Below, in pieces: positions 16,825 through 25,606 of a stretch of DNA of 64,000 nt (positions are counted from its first letter, which is position 1; each line of letters opens with the position of its first letter). Below the pieces are notes generated by a model. It did no database searches. It was not told where the DNA came from and worked only from the letters and a program-made list of their open reading frames with translations. Where the stretch lies: the NCBI GenBank assembly GCA_019753105.1, contig JAIELJ010000006.1:1-64000 (forward strand), in the 5' to 3' direction. This DNA is from Hyphomonadaceae bacterium. GTDB lineage: Bacteria; Pseudomonadota; Alphaproteobacteria; Caulobacterales; Aquidulcibacteraceae. A program made the position numbers and the translations under genes.

Positions 16825-18267
16825 ATGAGCGAGGCGGCTATTGCAGCCGAGGAGAGCGGCTTCGGGCGCATAGGGCGCTGGGTCGGTCTCATTCTGGGCC
16901 CGGCGCTGGCGCTCGGTCTGCAAGCTTTTCCGCCGCCCGAAGGTCTCTCGCCCGAAGCGTGGCGAGTCGTGTCGCTGGCGGCGTTGATGGTCGTCTGGTG
17001 GGTGACCGAGGCGATCCCGATTTCAGCCACTGCGCTTTTGCCGATCGCCGCGTTGCCGCTGATTGGCGCGGCGACCATCGGCGAGGCCACCGCGCCCTAC
17101 GCCGACCCGATCGTGTTTCTGTTTATCGGCGGCTTCATCTTGGCGGCGTGCGTGGAACGCTGGCGGCTGCATGAACGGATCGCGCTGTCGATCGCGTCGA
17201 TCGCCGGCGGACGGCCGGTTGCGCTCGTGGCCGGTTTCATGATCGCCTCGGCGCTGATCTCGATGTGGATCTCGAACACGGCGACGACGCTGATGTTGGT
17301 TCCCATCGCAATCGGCGCTGCGCGCGCATTGGCGGTTGATGGCAAACCGGACTTGGCGCTGGGCGGCGCACTGACGCTGGGCGTGGCGCACGCCGCATCG
17401 ATCGCGGGCATCGGCACGCCGGTTGGATCGCCGACCAATCTCATCGCGGTCGCATTCTTCGAACGCGCGGGTGAGCCGATTGCGTTCATCGACTGGATGG
17501 CGCGCGCCTTGCCGCTGATGCTGATCATGCTGCCGATCGCATGGGTTTTGTTGTGTTTACCGTTGTTCGGTCGCAAGGCGCATTCGCGCTTCGATGCGAT
17601 TGGCGCTGTCGTGCGCGAAGCGTTGGCCAAACTCGGGAAGATCAGCGCTGCTGAGGCGCGCATCGGGATTGTGTTTGCGTTGGTGGCGCTTGCGTGGATG
17701 ACGCGGACCGAATTGGTGAAGGTGCCGTTTCTCTCGGCGCTCACCGACACCGGCATCGCGATCATCGGCGCGCTGTTGCTGTTCTTCATACCCTCCGGCC
17801 GCCCGGGGGGCGAAAAGCTGATGGATTGGAAGACGGCGGAACGCATTCCTTGGGGCATTGCCGTGCTCTTCGGTGGCGGATTGTCACTTGCAGCAGGCAT
17901 GGAAAGCACTGGGCTTGCGGCTTGGATCGGCGATTGGATTGGCGGGCTGGACGGCGTGTCCACACTCGGGCTTGTCGCCATTCTGGTCGTCGCGACGATC
18001 CTGATCTCAGAGCTTGCGAGCAATGTCGCGACGTTGACGTCGATGCTGCCGGTCGTCGCGGCTGTCGCGATGGCGACAGATACGCCGTTGCAGCAACTGG
18101 CGTTCCCTGTGGCGATTGCCGCGAGCTTTGCGTTCATGTTGCCCGTGGCGACGGCGCCGAATGCGATCGCTTACTCGTCGGGGCTGCTGACGTTGAAGCG
18201 GATGCTGACGGTGGGATTCGGGCTGAATATCGCGGCAGCGGTCGCGATTATCGCGTTTGCGGCGTGA
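16825..18267 (+). CDS. SLC13 (DASS) family anion/sodium symporter
   Basis: The 480-residue protein has about twelve hydrophobic segments and the two SNT/SNx signatures of divalent anion:sodium symporters (MWISNTATTLMLVPIAIGAA and SELASNVATLTSMLPVVAAVA). It also carries GTPVGSPTNLIAVAFF and PVATAPNAIAYSSG, which form sodium and carboxylate sites in VcINDY. The likely substrate is a dicarboxylate such as succinate or malate, but sulfate-type members exist. Transcribed alone, convergent with gshB. Confidence 0.92.
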   Translation: MSEAAIAAEESGFGRIGRWVGLILGPALALGLQAFPPPEGLSPEAWRVVSLAALMVVWWVTEAIPISATALLPIAALPLIGAATIGEATAPYADPIVFLFIGGFILAACVERWRLHERIALSIASIAGGRPVALVAGFMIASALISMWISNTATTLMLVPIAIGAARALAVDGKPDLALGGALTLGVAHAASIAGIGTPVGSPTNLIAVAFFERAGEPIAFIDWMARALPLMLIMLPIAWVLLCLPLFGRKAHSRFDAIGAVVREALAKLGKISAAEARIGIVFALVALAWMTRTELVKVPFLSALTDTGIAIIGALLLFFIPSGRPGGEKLMDWKTAERIPWGIAVLFGGGLSLAAGMESTGLAAWIGDWIGGLDGVSTLGLVAILVVATILISELASNVATLTSMLPVVAAVAMATDTPLQQLAFPVAIAASFAFMLPVATAPNAIAYSSGLLTLKRMLTVGFGLNIAAAVAIIAFAA

Positions 18268-18275
18268 GTGCGTGG

Positions 18276-18370
18276 CGTCGCGTTTCGACAGGCTCAACGT
18301 GACGCCATAGCAGGCAGCGAGTTTTTGTTTAGCACCCTCTAGCGTCAGCCTGAGCTTGCCGAAGGCGAAG
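18276..18370. repeat. Inverted pair of REP-like elements between convergent genes
   Basis: Two imperfect copies face each other: GTTTCGACAGGCTCAACGTGACG (18281-18303, split here only by notation) and the inverse of GCGTCAGCCTGAGCTTGCCG (18342-18361). They resemble the dispersed TTCGACAAGCTCAGG-type extragenic repeats seen in many alphaproteobacteria. Paired they form a long stem with a loop of about 36 bases between SLC13 and gshB, possibly acting as a bidirectional terminator. Confidence 0.55.
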
Positions 18371-18384
18371 CGGGCCGCGTTCGC

Positions 18385-19326
18385 TCAGAACAGCGCTTCC
18401 ACCTTCTCCCAAAACGCCTTCGGCAGATCGAAACCCGACAGCCGCTTCAGCTCCTGCGCAAGCGTCGGCGAAGTCACGTTGATCTCAATCAGCTTGCCGG
18501 CGATGACATCGAGGCCGGCGAAGACGATGCCTTCACGCTTCAGCAATGGCGCCACCGCTTCAGTAATGGCGCGATCTTCTTCATCGAGTTCGCCTGCGAC
18601 GGCGACGCCGCCAACGTGGAGATTGGCGCGGAAGTCGCCCTCTTTCGGCATGCGGCGGAGTGCAGCGAAGGGATCGCCGTTGAGGACGAAGACACGTTTA
18701 TCGCCGCCGCTGACAGCGGGCAGAAACTCTTGCGCGAGGATCGGTTCGCGGCCGGAGGCGGCTATGAAGGCGCTCGCTTTCTCGCGGAAATCGGGCGCGT
18801 CGCTCTTCAGCTTGATCACGCCGTCGCCGCCCATGAGGTAGAGCACTTTCAGCACGAGTTGATCGAACTGGCGCGCGAAGGCTTCGAGCGCATCGATGTC
18901 CTTGCCGACCCAGGTCTTCGGCGTCAGTTCAGGAAACTGTAGGATCGACATCTTCTCGGAGATGTTGCGGATCGCGCGTGGCGGATTGATCACCAGCGCT
19001 TTCTTGGCCAGTTCGAGCAGATACGTGTTGGTGACGTAACCCATATCGAAGGGCGGATCCTGACGCACGAGAACGATGTCGAAATCGTCGACGGCGCGGA
19101 TGGCTTCTTCGTGCGTCTCGTAGTGCTTGCCTTGTTCAAAGCTCACCGACACACGGCGCGCGCGGGCTTTCACCGTGCCTGTTTCGTAGAAGAGATCGTT
19201 CGGCGAGAACCACCAAAGCTCATGTCCGCGCCCCTGCGCTTCGACCATGAGTGCCAGCGACGTATCGTGGTTCACGATCATCGTCTCGATAGGGTCCATC
19301 TGGACAGCGATGCGTAGGGATTTCAT
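18385..19326 (-). CDS. gshB: Glutathione synthase
   Basis: GshB ligates glycine to gamma-glutamylcysteine with ATP. The 313-residue protein shows the N-terminal RIAVQMDPIETMIVNHDTSLALMVEAQGRGH segment, the LVRQDPPFDMGYVTNTYLLE signature and an ATP-grasp domain (LKVLYLMGGDGVIKL, FAGLDVIAGKLIEINVTSPT). The ATG at 19326 overlaps the stop of the DAHP synthase gene by one base (TAATG). The longer frame is antisense to nothing but lies inside that gene and lacks homology. Glutathione connects it with grxC and the amidase. Confidence 0.96.
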   Translation of the reverse strand: MKSLRIAVQMDPIETMIVNHDTSLALMVEAQGRGHELWWFSPNDLFYETGTVKARARRVSVSFEQGKHYETHEEAIRAVDDFDIVLVRQDPPFDMGYVTNTYLLELAKKALVINPPRAIRNISEKMSILQFPELTPKTWVGKDIDALEAFARQFDQLVLKVLYLMGGDGVIKLKSDAPDFREKASAFIAASGREPILAQEFLPAVSGGDKRVFVLNGDPFAALRRMPKEGDFRANLHVGGVAVAGELDEEDRAITEAVAPLLKREGIVFAGLDVIAGKLIEINVTSPTLAQELKRLSGFDLPKAFWEKVEALF

Positions 19327-20702
19327 TAGCCGGCTTTGCTCCGGCGCGTGTCGCGCGCGGCGCGGAGTTGTTCGGCGATGAGGAACGCCAAGTCGATCGC
19401 TTGCGCGCCGTTGAGGCGCGGGTCGCAGTGGGTGTGATAGCGGCTCGACAAGTCTTGCTCGGTCAGCGCCGAGGCGCCGCCGATGCATTCGGTGACTTGT
19501 TGGCCGGTCATCTCGACGTGGACGCCGCCGGGATACGCGTTTTCTGCCGGCAGAATGCTGGTGAAGGCACGGACTTCCGCCAGGATGCGATCGAACGGAC
19601 GCGTCTTGTAGCCGCTCTCGGTCTTTAGCGTATTGCCGTGCATCGGGTCGCAGGACCACACGACGTTGCGGCCTTCGCTCACGACCTTGCGCACGAGCTT
19701 CGGCAGACCGGCTTCGACTTTATCCGAACCGAAGCGCGCGATGAGCGTGAGACGTCCGGCTTCGTTGTTTGGGTTCAGGATGTCGATCAAACGGATGAGC
19801 TCGTCAGGCTCAAGCGACGGGCCGCATTTCATGCCGATCGGGTTTTTGATGCCGCGCGCGAACTCGATGTGGGCGCCATCGGGTTGGCGGGTGCGGTCGC
19901 CGATCCAGAGGAAGTGGGCGCTTGTGTCGTACGGATCGCCGCTGGTTGAATCGATGCGCGTCATCGCTTCTTCGTAGCCGAGCAGCAATGCTTCGTGGCT
20001 CGTATAGACGTCCACTTGCTTCATTTGCGGCACGCTGGTCGGCGTGATGCCGCAGGCTTCCATGAAGTCGATGGCTTCGGAGATGCGATCGGCGATCTCG
20101 CGATAGCGTTTGCCTTGCGGACTATCGGCGACGAAGCCGACCATCCAGCGATGCACGTTATGCAGATCAGCGTAACCGCCATTGGCGAAGGCGCGGATCA
20201 GGTTCAGCGTGGCGGCCGATTGCGCGTACGCCTTCATCAGGCGCTCGGGATCGGGCGCACGTGCTTCGGGCGTGAACTCCATGCCGTTGATATTGTCGCC
20301 GCGATAGGAGGGCAGCGTGACGCCGCCTTGCGTCTCTGTTTGCTCAGAACGCGGCTTGCCGAATTGACCGGCCAGTCGGCCGATCTTCACCACCGGGCGA
20401 GATGCGGCGAACGTCAGCACAACGCTCATCGCCATCAGCGTGCGAAAGGTGTCGCGGATGTTGTCGGGATGAAATTCTTTGAAGCTCTCGGCGCAATCGC
20501 CGCCCTGCAACAGGAAAGCGTTGCCGGCAGCGACGTCGGCCAGCCGCGCTTTCAGATTGCGCGCTTCGCCGGCGAAGACGAGCGGCGGATACGAGCGCAG
20601 CTGTTGCTCGACGCGCGTCAGCGCATCCGGATCGGGGTAATCCGTCGGGATGTGCTTGGCGGGTTTGAGGCGCCAGCTATTCGGGGACCATTTGTTGACC
20701 AT
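19326..20702 (-). CDS. Class II 3-deoxy-7-phosphoheptulonate synthase
   Basis: This enzyme condenses PEP and erythrose 4-phosphate, the entry step of the shikimate pathway. Class II (plant/actinobacterial type) features are clear: [39 protein letters not shown], a [21 protein letters not shown] segment and [20 protein letters not shown] near the C-terminus. From the ATG at 20702 ([11 protein letters not shown]) it is 458 residues, the usual size; the longer frame adds 49 residues without family support. No convincing ribosome binding site precedes this ATG. Confidence 0.95.
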   Translation of the reverse strand: MVNKWSPNSWRLKPAKHIPTDYPDPDALTRVEQQLRSYPPLVFAGEARNLKARLADVAAGNAFLLQGGDCAESFKEFHPDNIRDTFRTLMAMSVVLTFAASRPVVKIGRLAGQFGKPRSEQTETQGGVTLPSYRGDNINGMEFTPEARAPDPERLMKAYAQSAATLNLIRAFANGGYADLHNVHRWMVGFVADSPQGKRYREIADRISEAIDFMEACGITPTSVPQMKQVDVYTSHEALLLGYEEAMTRIDSTSGDPYDTSAHFLWIGDRTRQPDGAHIEFARGIKNPIGMKCGPSLEPDELIRLIDILNPNNEAGRLTLIARFGSDKVEAGLPKLVRKVVSEGRNVVWSCDPMHGNTLKTESGYKTRPFDRILAEVRAFTSILPAENAYPGGVHVEMTGQQVTECIGGASALTEQDLSSRYHTHCDPRLNGAQAIDLAFLIAEQLRAARDTRRSKAG

Positions 20703-20725
20703 TGGGGAGGTTTCTAGCCGATCAA

Positions 20726-22036
20726 TCAGGGCGCTTGCGAGGCCCCTTCCAACATGGGCGCAATCAGCGGCGTGACCAAGAACCAAACCGCCGCAGCGGC
20801 AAGGGTCGCGGCTAGCGCCGCTGAAAAATAGAGCGCCGCATAGCGCCACCCGCCGGTCATGTAGGCGATGACGCCCTTAGCAAGCGTGTTCATCATGACC
20901 GCCACCATAACGGCGTGCGCGCCGACCGCAGCTTCGAGGCCGTTGCCGACGAGACTGGCAGCGGCGAGCGTCACAGCGTCGACATCCGCCAGCCCAGCTG
21001 TTGCGGCGAACGGCAAGAGCCCCGCTTGGCCGTACATATCAGACACAATGCGGCCAACGATGATCACGCCGCCCAACAGCAAGACGAATTGCCCCACTGA
21101 GATGAGGTCAAGCGGGCTCTTCAAATTCTGGCCGCTATCGCCCTTGGCTTTTTCCTTGTCGAAGAAGCGCATGACGAAGGCAGCGGCGGCGAAAGTGATC
21201 GCAGCGGCGATGAGCGCGGGGCCTGCTTCGAGCAGGATCGGTGCAGCGGCGACCGCAAGCAGCGCGATAACGCGGCTGACGCTGATCGCGGCGGCAAGAG
21301 ACGCGGCAGCGCCGCCGACGAGCGCGTGTGCTTGGCCTGTCTTCACCTGGCGGCCGACCTCTGCCGTGACCACGGTCGAGGAAACGAGCGAGCCTGCAGC
21401 GGCGCCGGCGAGTACGCCGACATCGCCACCGAGCGTTTTCACCGCCACGTAGCCTGCGAAAGAGGCGCCGGCGACGAGGATGGTGAGCATCCAGAGTTCG
21501 CGCGGATTTATAGCGTCCCACGGATCAATGGTCCGGTCCGGCAAAAGCGGCAGCGCGATAGCGGTGGCCGCGAGAATGAGCAGCGCGGAGCGCAACTCCT
21601 TCCACGTGACCTTATCGAGCCAGCCGTGCAGCGCTTCCTTGAAGGCGAGCAGACCAACGAGCGCAACTCCGACGGCGGCGACCACGCGCAGATCGCCCCA
21701 CATGGCGTAGGCGCCCAAAGCGAAGACCAAGAGCCCAGCGATCGTGCCGGTGACGGAGAGATCGTCGTCCTTCTGGCTTTCGCGGACCTTGAACAGGATG
21801 AAGGCGCCGGCAAACGCCAGCGTAAGCGCTGCGAAACCAAGTTGTCCGATCACCGGCAACATGGCGCCCGCGACGCCACCGCTGAGGCCGACCACAGCAT
21901 GCGTGCGCAAGCCCGCCGCGCGCGTGCCGTCGGGCGCGTCGCGGTGCTTCCAGCCGCGCTCAACGCCGACCAGAAAGCCGACGCCCAAAGCGACCGCCAG
22001 GCGCTGGAAAATTTCGATCAGAAGGGCGTCAGGCAT
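20726..22036 (-). CDS. MgtC/SapB-DUF4010 family membrane protein
   Basis: The 436-residue polytopic protein joins an N-terminal MgtC/SapB-type segment ([36 protein letters not shown]) to a C-terminal DUF4010 domain, with about a dozen hydrophobic helices. Proteins of this layout are common in bacteria and have no proven activity; MgtC itself modulates ATP synthase and magnesium homeostasis in Salmonella. It is divergent from the TIR-ParA gene (154 bp between starts), which may be coincidental. Confidence 0.85.
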   Translation of the reverse strand: MPDALLIEIFQRLAVALGVGFLVGVERGWKHRDAPDGTRAAGLRTHAVVGLSGGVAGAMLPVIGQLGFAALTLAFAGAFILFKVRESQKDDDLSVTGTIAGLLVFALGAYAMWGDLRVVAAVGVALVGLLAFKEALHGWLDKVTWKELRSALLILAATAIALPLLPDRTIDPWDAINPRELWMLTILVAGASFAGYVAVKTLGGDVGVLAGAAAGSLVSSTVVTAEVGRQVKTGQAHALVGGAAASLAAAISVSRVIALLAVAAAPILLEAGPALIAAAITFAAAAFVMRFFDKEKAKGDSGQNLKSPLDLISVGQFVLLLGGVIIVGRIVSDMYGQAGLLPFAATAGLADVDAVTLAAASLVGNGLEAAVGAHAVMVAVMMNTLAKGVIAYMTGGWRYAALYFSAALAATLAAAAVWFLVTPLIAPMLEGASQAP

Positions 22037-22190
22037 CGGTCAAATAAGTGTCGGTAAGGTCACAGGTTCCGGAGAGTGCGCGGCGCGTCCAGCGCGGGCC
22101 AGAAGCCGCATCCCTGAGGCGAGCGCGCGCCATTGCCAAGCCTTAATGTGCCCGACTAGGTTCCCCTGCGAGGGGTGGGGCAGTTTTTAA

Positions 22191-23462
22191 ATGTCGATAG
22201 CGGCGTACCTGGCGTTTGAACCAGCCGACGAAGAAGCGGCTCGTCAAATCGCCGCTGAGCTTGAGCGCTATGAATGGACCGTCGCCCGGTCCAGTCCGGA
22301 ATTGCGTCAGAGCGACCGGCTTGCCGCGCTGGTTCAAACTGTCGGCGAGGCGGCAGTCGTAGTCGTGCTGGCCTCAAACGCGGCGCAGGACAGCACGTGG
22401 ATGCAGCGCGAGGTCGCTGCGGCGCTGAACAACGGCCGGCCGATGATCGTGGTGATCACAGGGCCGCTTGCGCCGGATTCGTGGATCACAGCTACGCTCG
22501 ACACCGCCACCGCGATTGATCTCACGCGCGGCGCGCGCTCGGAGGCGCTCTCACAGATCAGCGATCGCGCGCGCACGGCGTCAGGACGCGGACGCGTGAT
22601 CGCGATGCTCAACATCAAGGGCGGCGTCGGCAAGACAGTGCTGGCGGCGAACCTGTTCGCGGCGGCGCATCTAGCGGACAAACGCTCGGTCAGCTTCATC
22701 GACCTCGATCCGCAACACAATTTGACGCAGTATTTTCTCTCGCCCGGCGAGCGTCACCGTATCCGCGACCGCAATCACACGATCTACAACGTGCTTAATC
22801 CGCGTGGCGACAGCAGCCTCTCGCGCAACGATTTCGGCGCGATCTCCGTCCCGCTCAATCGCGCGCGCGGCAAACAACCGAATTTCGAATTGGTTGCCGG
22901 CGACGAGCGCTTGTTCGAGTTCACGCTCGATACGCGCTCGGACCGCGACAAAGCCGAGGCGTTCACCAGGTTTCGCGCGCTCATTGCCTCCCTGCGCGCG
23001 CGTTCGGACGCCGTCGTGATTGACTCCAATCCATGCGCCACCTTCCTCACCCGATTGGCGATTACGTGCGCCGACCACATCGTCGCCCCGGTGCGTCCGG
23101 AGAAATACTCGCTCACCGGTTTGAACATGCTGGAGCATGTGGTGCGCGAAGTGAGAGGTAGAGCCTTGCGACCGAGTGAGTTCTCGGTGCTTCTAAACGG
23201 CGTGAACGACCGCACCCGATCCAGCGAAACTGGCGATGCCGACAGCCTGACCCGCAACGAAATTGCGGCAGCGCCCTTCTTTGCCTCGGCATTATTGCAG
23301 GATGAGGTGCCTTACTCGGCTGTGCTGCGCTCGGCCCCGAGCGAGCGGATCGCCGCCAACCCCATTAACGTCACAGCGATGATGCGGGTGGGCGGAAGAC
23401 CGGCCAAGGAATCGCTTGCCCGGGCGGCGGCAGCGATTTTGCGTCGGGCAGCGCCGCAATGA
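22191..23462 (+). CDS. TIR-domain / ParA-MinD-type ATPase fusion protein
   Basis: The 423-residue protein has two parts. Residues 1-115 read as a TIR domain: AAYLAFEPADEEAARQIAAEL, the hydrophobic strand AAVVVVLASN and W70-MQR-E74, where Glu74 falls at the place of the catalytic glutamate of NAD-cleaving TIRs, then GRPMIVVITGP. Residues 134-423 are a deviant-Walker-A ATPase: NIKGGVGKT (signature Lys143, P-loop Lys148), FIDLDPQHNLTQYF (Walker A', Asp171/Asp173) and VVIDSNP (Walker B). A classical ParA would bind DNA and a partner protein. It starts at ATG 22191 without a clear Shine-Dalgarno, and its stop overlaps the next start (ATGA). Function unknown; signalling, defence or positioning are all possible. 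Confidence 0.85.
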   Translation: MSIAAYLAFEPADEEAARQIAAELERYEWTVARSSPELRQSDRLAALVQTVGEAAVVVVLASNAAQDSTWMQREVAAALNNGRPMIVVITGPLAPDSWITATLDTATAIDLTRGARSEALSQISDRARTASGRGRVIAMLNIKGGVGKTVLAANLFAAAHLADKRSVSFIDLDPQHNLTQYFLSPGERHRIRDRNHTIYNVLNPRGDSSLSRNDFGAISVPLNRARGKQPNFELVAGDERLFEFTLDTRSDRDKAEAFTRFRALIASLRARSDAVVIDSNPCATFLTRLAITCADHIVAPVRPEKYSLTGLNMLEHVVREVRGRALRPSEFSVLLNGVNDRTRSSETGDADSLTRNEIAAAPFFASALLQDEVPYSAVLRSAPSERIAANPINVTAMMRVGGRPAKESLARAAAAILRRAAPQ

Positions 23463-23869
23463 AGCTCACGGCTGAACAGACGAAGGCGCTGAAGACGCTG
23501 GCGAAGGGGCGAAAGCCCGCCGAGTTGAAGAAGCTTTTTGCCGCCATCCGCAAAATCGAGGACCGCGCCCTGCTCGCCGCGATCGCCCCGGCGAAAAAGA
23601 AGGCCGCGAAGCGCAAAGCCGATCCGCTGGTGCGGGAATTGGAGCAGACGCTGAAGCCGATCATGGGGCCAGCGGCCGAGAAGGCCGACATGCTGGTCGA
23701 GCACATCGCCAAGAAGCACAAGCGCAAGCTTGGCATAGCGCCGAAGGGTATCGCGGATGCGGCCAAGCAACTGCGCGCCAAATTCTCAGACGATCAGATT
23801 CGTGCTGGCGCGCAGAGCCTGATGAGCCACCTCGCTAAACTCTATGGCGACCGCGAAACTGTCGTGTAA
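23459..23869 (+). CDS. Small basic protein coupled to the TIR-ParA gene
   Basis: I do not recognise this 136-residue protein. It is rich in Lys, Ala and Leu, predicted all-helical, with a strongly basic centre (APAKKKAAKRKADPLVREL) and a second basic patch (EHIAKKHKRKLGIAPKGIADAAKQL). No signal or membrane segment is present. The ATG lies in an ATGA overlap with the stop of the TIR-ParA gene, so the products are made together in a fixed ratio. By analogy with ParA partners it may be a DNA-binding or ATPase-stimulating protein, but this is inference. No other function can be suggested. Confidence 0.82.
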   Translation: MKLTAEQTKALKTLAKGRKPAELKKLFAAIRKIEDRALLAAIAPAKKKAAKRKADPLVRELEQTLKPIMGPAAEKADMLVEHIAKKHKRKLGIAPKGIADAAKQLRAKFSDDQIRAGAQSLMSHLAKLYGDRETVV

Positions 23870-23919
23870 CTGGCCAGCATGGGTGGACGAATGTGTCTTC
23901 GCCTCCCAGGTTTAGCCCC

Positions 23920-24387
23920 ATGACAATCTCCCAACTCGGTTTCGACCTTACCCCACCTAACGACGACGAACGCGAGCGCCTCGAAGCGTCGCTGAATGAC
24001 GAAGAGCGCCGCGTGCTGCTGCATCACGGCACGGAAGCGCCGTTCTGTGGCGGTTTGTTGGGCGAGAAAAAATCGGGCGCCTATTGCTGCCGCCTCTGCG
24101 GCCTGCCGCTTTTCCGCTGGGACACCAAGTTCGACAGCGGCACCGGCTGGCCGAGCTTTAACGCGCCGATCGATCCCAAACACGTCGTTGGGATCGAGGA
24201 TAATGCCTACGGCATGCGCCGTATCGAAACCCGCTGCGCCCGCTGCGACAGCCACCAGGGCCACGTCTTTCCGGACGGCCCGCGACCGACGGGGCTGCGC
24301 TATTGCATCAACTCAGTTTCGCTGAGCTTCGTCCCTGACGGGGAGCCTCTGCCGGATCCGCTCAGCCGTGGCGAGGCGCTGGCCTAA
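23920..24387 (+). CDS. msrB: Peptide-methionine (R)-S-oxide reductase MsrB
   Basis: MsrB repairs the R epimer of oxidised methionine. From ATG 23920 it has 155 residues. The zinc-binding pairs are C57/C60 (CRLCG) and C106/C109 (CARCDSHQGH), the GTGWPSF substrate loop is present, and the catalytic Cys129 lies in RYCINSVSL. A longer GTG-start version (23893) adds nine residues without family support. The stop codon overlaps the stop of the convergent small gene. Confidence 0.95.
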   Translation: MTISQLGFDLTPPNDDERERLEASLNDEERRVLLHHGTEAPFCGGLLGEKKSGAYCCRLCGLPLFRWDTKFDSGTGWPSFNAPIDPKHVVGIEDNAYGMRRIETRCARCDSHQGHVFPDGPRPTGLRYCINSVSLSFVPDGEPLPDPLSRGEALA

Positions 24388-24608
24388 AGCTTTGCGCTGC
24401 GTAGCTGATCGATGAGCCGATCCAGGTCGCGCCGCATGGAATGGAGCACGACATCGTCGGCCGGGGCGGTATCGCGATAGGCGCAAAACGCCTTCGACAT
24501 CACCTTCCCGACCAACAGATTGGCTTCGTTGGTATCGTTGGTGAACTGCTTCGCCTTGGCGGCAAGCTCGCCCTGGTTCTGCAGTATGGCCATTACAGGT
24601 TGCGCCAT
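24384..24608 (-). CDS. Small conserved hypothetical protein (74 aa)
   Basis: The protein starts MAQPVMAILQNQGELAAKAKQF and ends VLHSMRRDLDRLIDQLRSAKL, and is predicted to be two amphipathic helices. The ATG at 24608 has an excellent ribosome binding site, GGAGG seven bases upstream, which decides this start over the longer frame. It is convergent with msrB, with overlapping stop codons. I cannot assign a family; size and helical nature would fit a small regulator or phasin-like coat protein, but nothing in the sequence proves it. Confidence 0.75.
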   Translation of the reverse strand: MAQPVMAILQNQGELAAKAKQFTNDTNEANLLVGKVMSKAFCAYRDTAPADDVVLHSMRRDLDRLIDQLRSAKL

Positions 24609-24848
24609 GACGCGCCTCCGCTCTGCTATCCGGGCCGTACGTTCCCCCAGTCCGCGCGGCAGAGACCAAAACGATAGCAGACTTTTCCCCAAATAAGAGC
24701 GGAAAGTGATTTTCGGGGATTACTTTTTCTCAAAATCGTTCCGGCACACCCTGCGCTCAAGCCTTTGTTAAGCGCGTTCGCGCGCAATGAATGCCGATCA
24801 GCAGCGCGAGCTTGACGTTCTGAAAGGTTCGGCGACCATGAGCGCCTC

Positions 24849-25592
24849 GTGACGAAACCCTTTCCGACCAAGAACCTGCGGTTCTTCCTGACGGCGCCTT
24901 CGCCCTGCCCGTATCTGCCGGGCAAGCGCGAGCGCAAGGTTTTCACCGCGCTCGACGGGATGGAGTCCGAGGGCCTCCATGACGTGCTGACCCATGCCGG
25001 GTTCCGGCGGTCGCAAGGCATTGCGTATCGGCCTGCCTGCGATGCGTGCGAGGCGTGCATCTCGGCGCGCGTACCGGTGGAGCGGTTCGAGTTCAGCCGC
25101 CGCTGGCGCAAAATCATGGCGCGCAACGCCGACCTGACGCGCGCCCTAAAGCCCGCCGACGCGACCCCGGAGCAGTTTGCGTTGCTGCGCCGGTATTTGA
25201 ACTCGCGCCACGCCGAGGGCGGCATGGCCGATATGACTTATAATGATTACGCCGCCATGGTCGAAGAAACGGCGGTGCGTACGCATATCGTGGAGTATCG
25301 CTATTCGAGCGGCCCCGAGCGCGGCCGGCTTGCCGCGGCGGCTCTGATTGACGTGCTCGCTGACGGCCTTTCCATGGTCTATTCGTTCTTCGATCCGAAC
25401 GAGAACCGTCGCAGCCTCGGCGTCTACACGATCCTCGATCACATCCAGCAGGCGCGCGCGGCGGGCTTTGCGCATCTCTATCTCGGCTACTGGATCTCCG
25501 GCTCCGAGAAGATGGAATACAAGGCTCAATTCCGCCCGCTCGAATTGCTGCTGGCTGGCGAATGGCGACCTTACGAGCCGGTGCAATTCTGA
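24849..25592 (+). CDS. bpt: Aminoacyl-tRNA-protein transferase (Bpt/Ate family)
   Basis: The 247-residue enzyme attaches an amino acid from a charged tRNA to N-terminal residues of proteins, making them N-degrons for ClpAP. The N-terminal cysteine-rich part (FFLTAPSPCPYLPGKRERKVFT, then YRPACDACEACISARVPVERF) and the C-terminal GNAT-like part (LSMVYSFFDPNENRRSLGVYTILDHI, YLGYWISGSEKMEYKAQFRPLE) match Bpt/Ate. Bacterial Bpt enzymes transfer leucine. The GTG start is chosen because the upstream in-frame region contains a stop; it overlaps the stop of a possible 21-codon upstream frame. Confidence 0.93.
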   Translation: MTKPFPTKNLRFFLTAPSPCPYLPGKRERKVFTALDGMESEGLHDVLTHAGFRRSQGIAYRPACDACEACISARVPVERFEFSRRWRKIMARNADLTRALKPADATPEQFALLRRYLNSRHAEGGMADMTYNDYAAMVEETAVRTHIVEYRYSSGPERGRLAAAALIDVLADGLSMVYSFFDPNENRRSLGVYTILDHIQQARAAGFAHLYLGYWISGSEKMEYKAQFRPLELLLAGEWRPYEPVQF

Positions 25593-25606
25593 CCTAAGCT
25601 TAGGCT

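Noticed and set aside
19327-19659. Upstream 111-codon extension of gshB
   Set aside because: It lies inside the DAHP synthase gene in another frame; GshB homology begins at ATG 19326.
22143-22180. CCCCTGCGAGGGG considered as a terminator of an upstream gene
   Set aside because: The upstream gene is transcribed away from it, and the five-base stem is short; kept only as an observation on the TIR-ParA leader.
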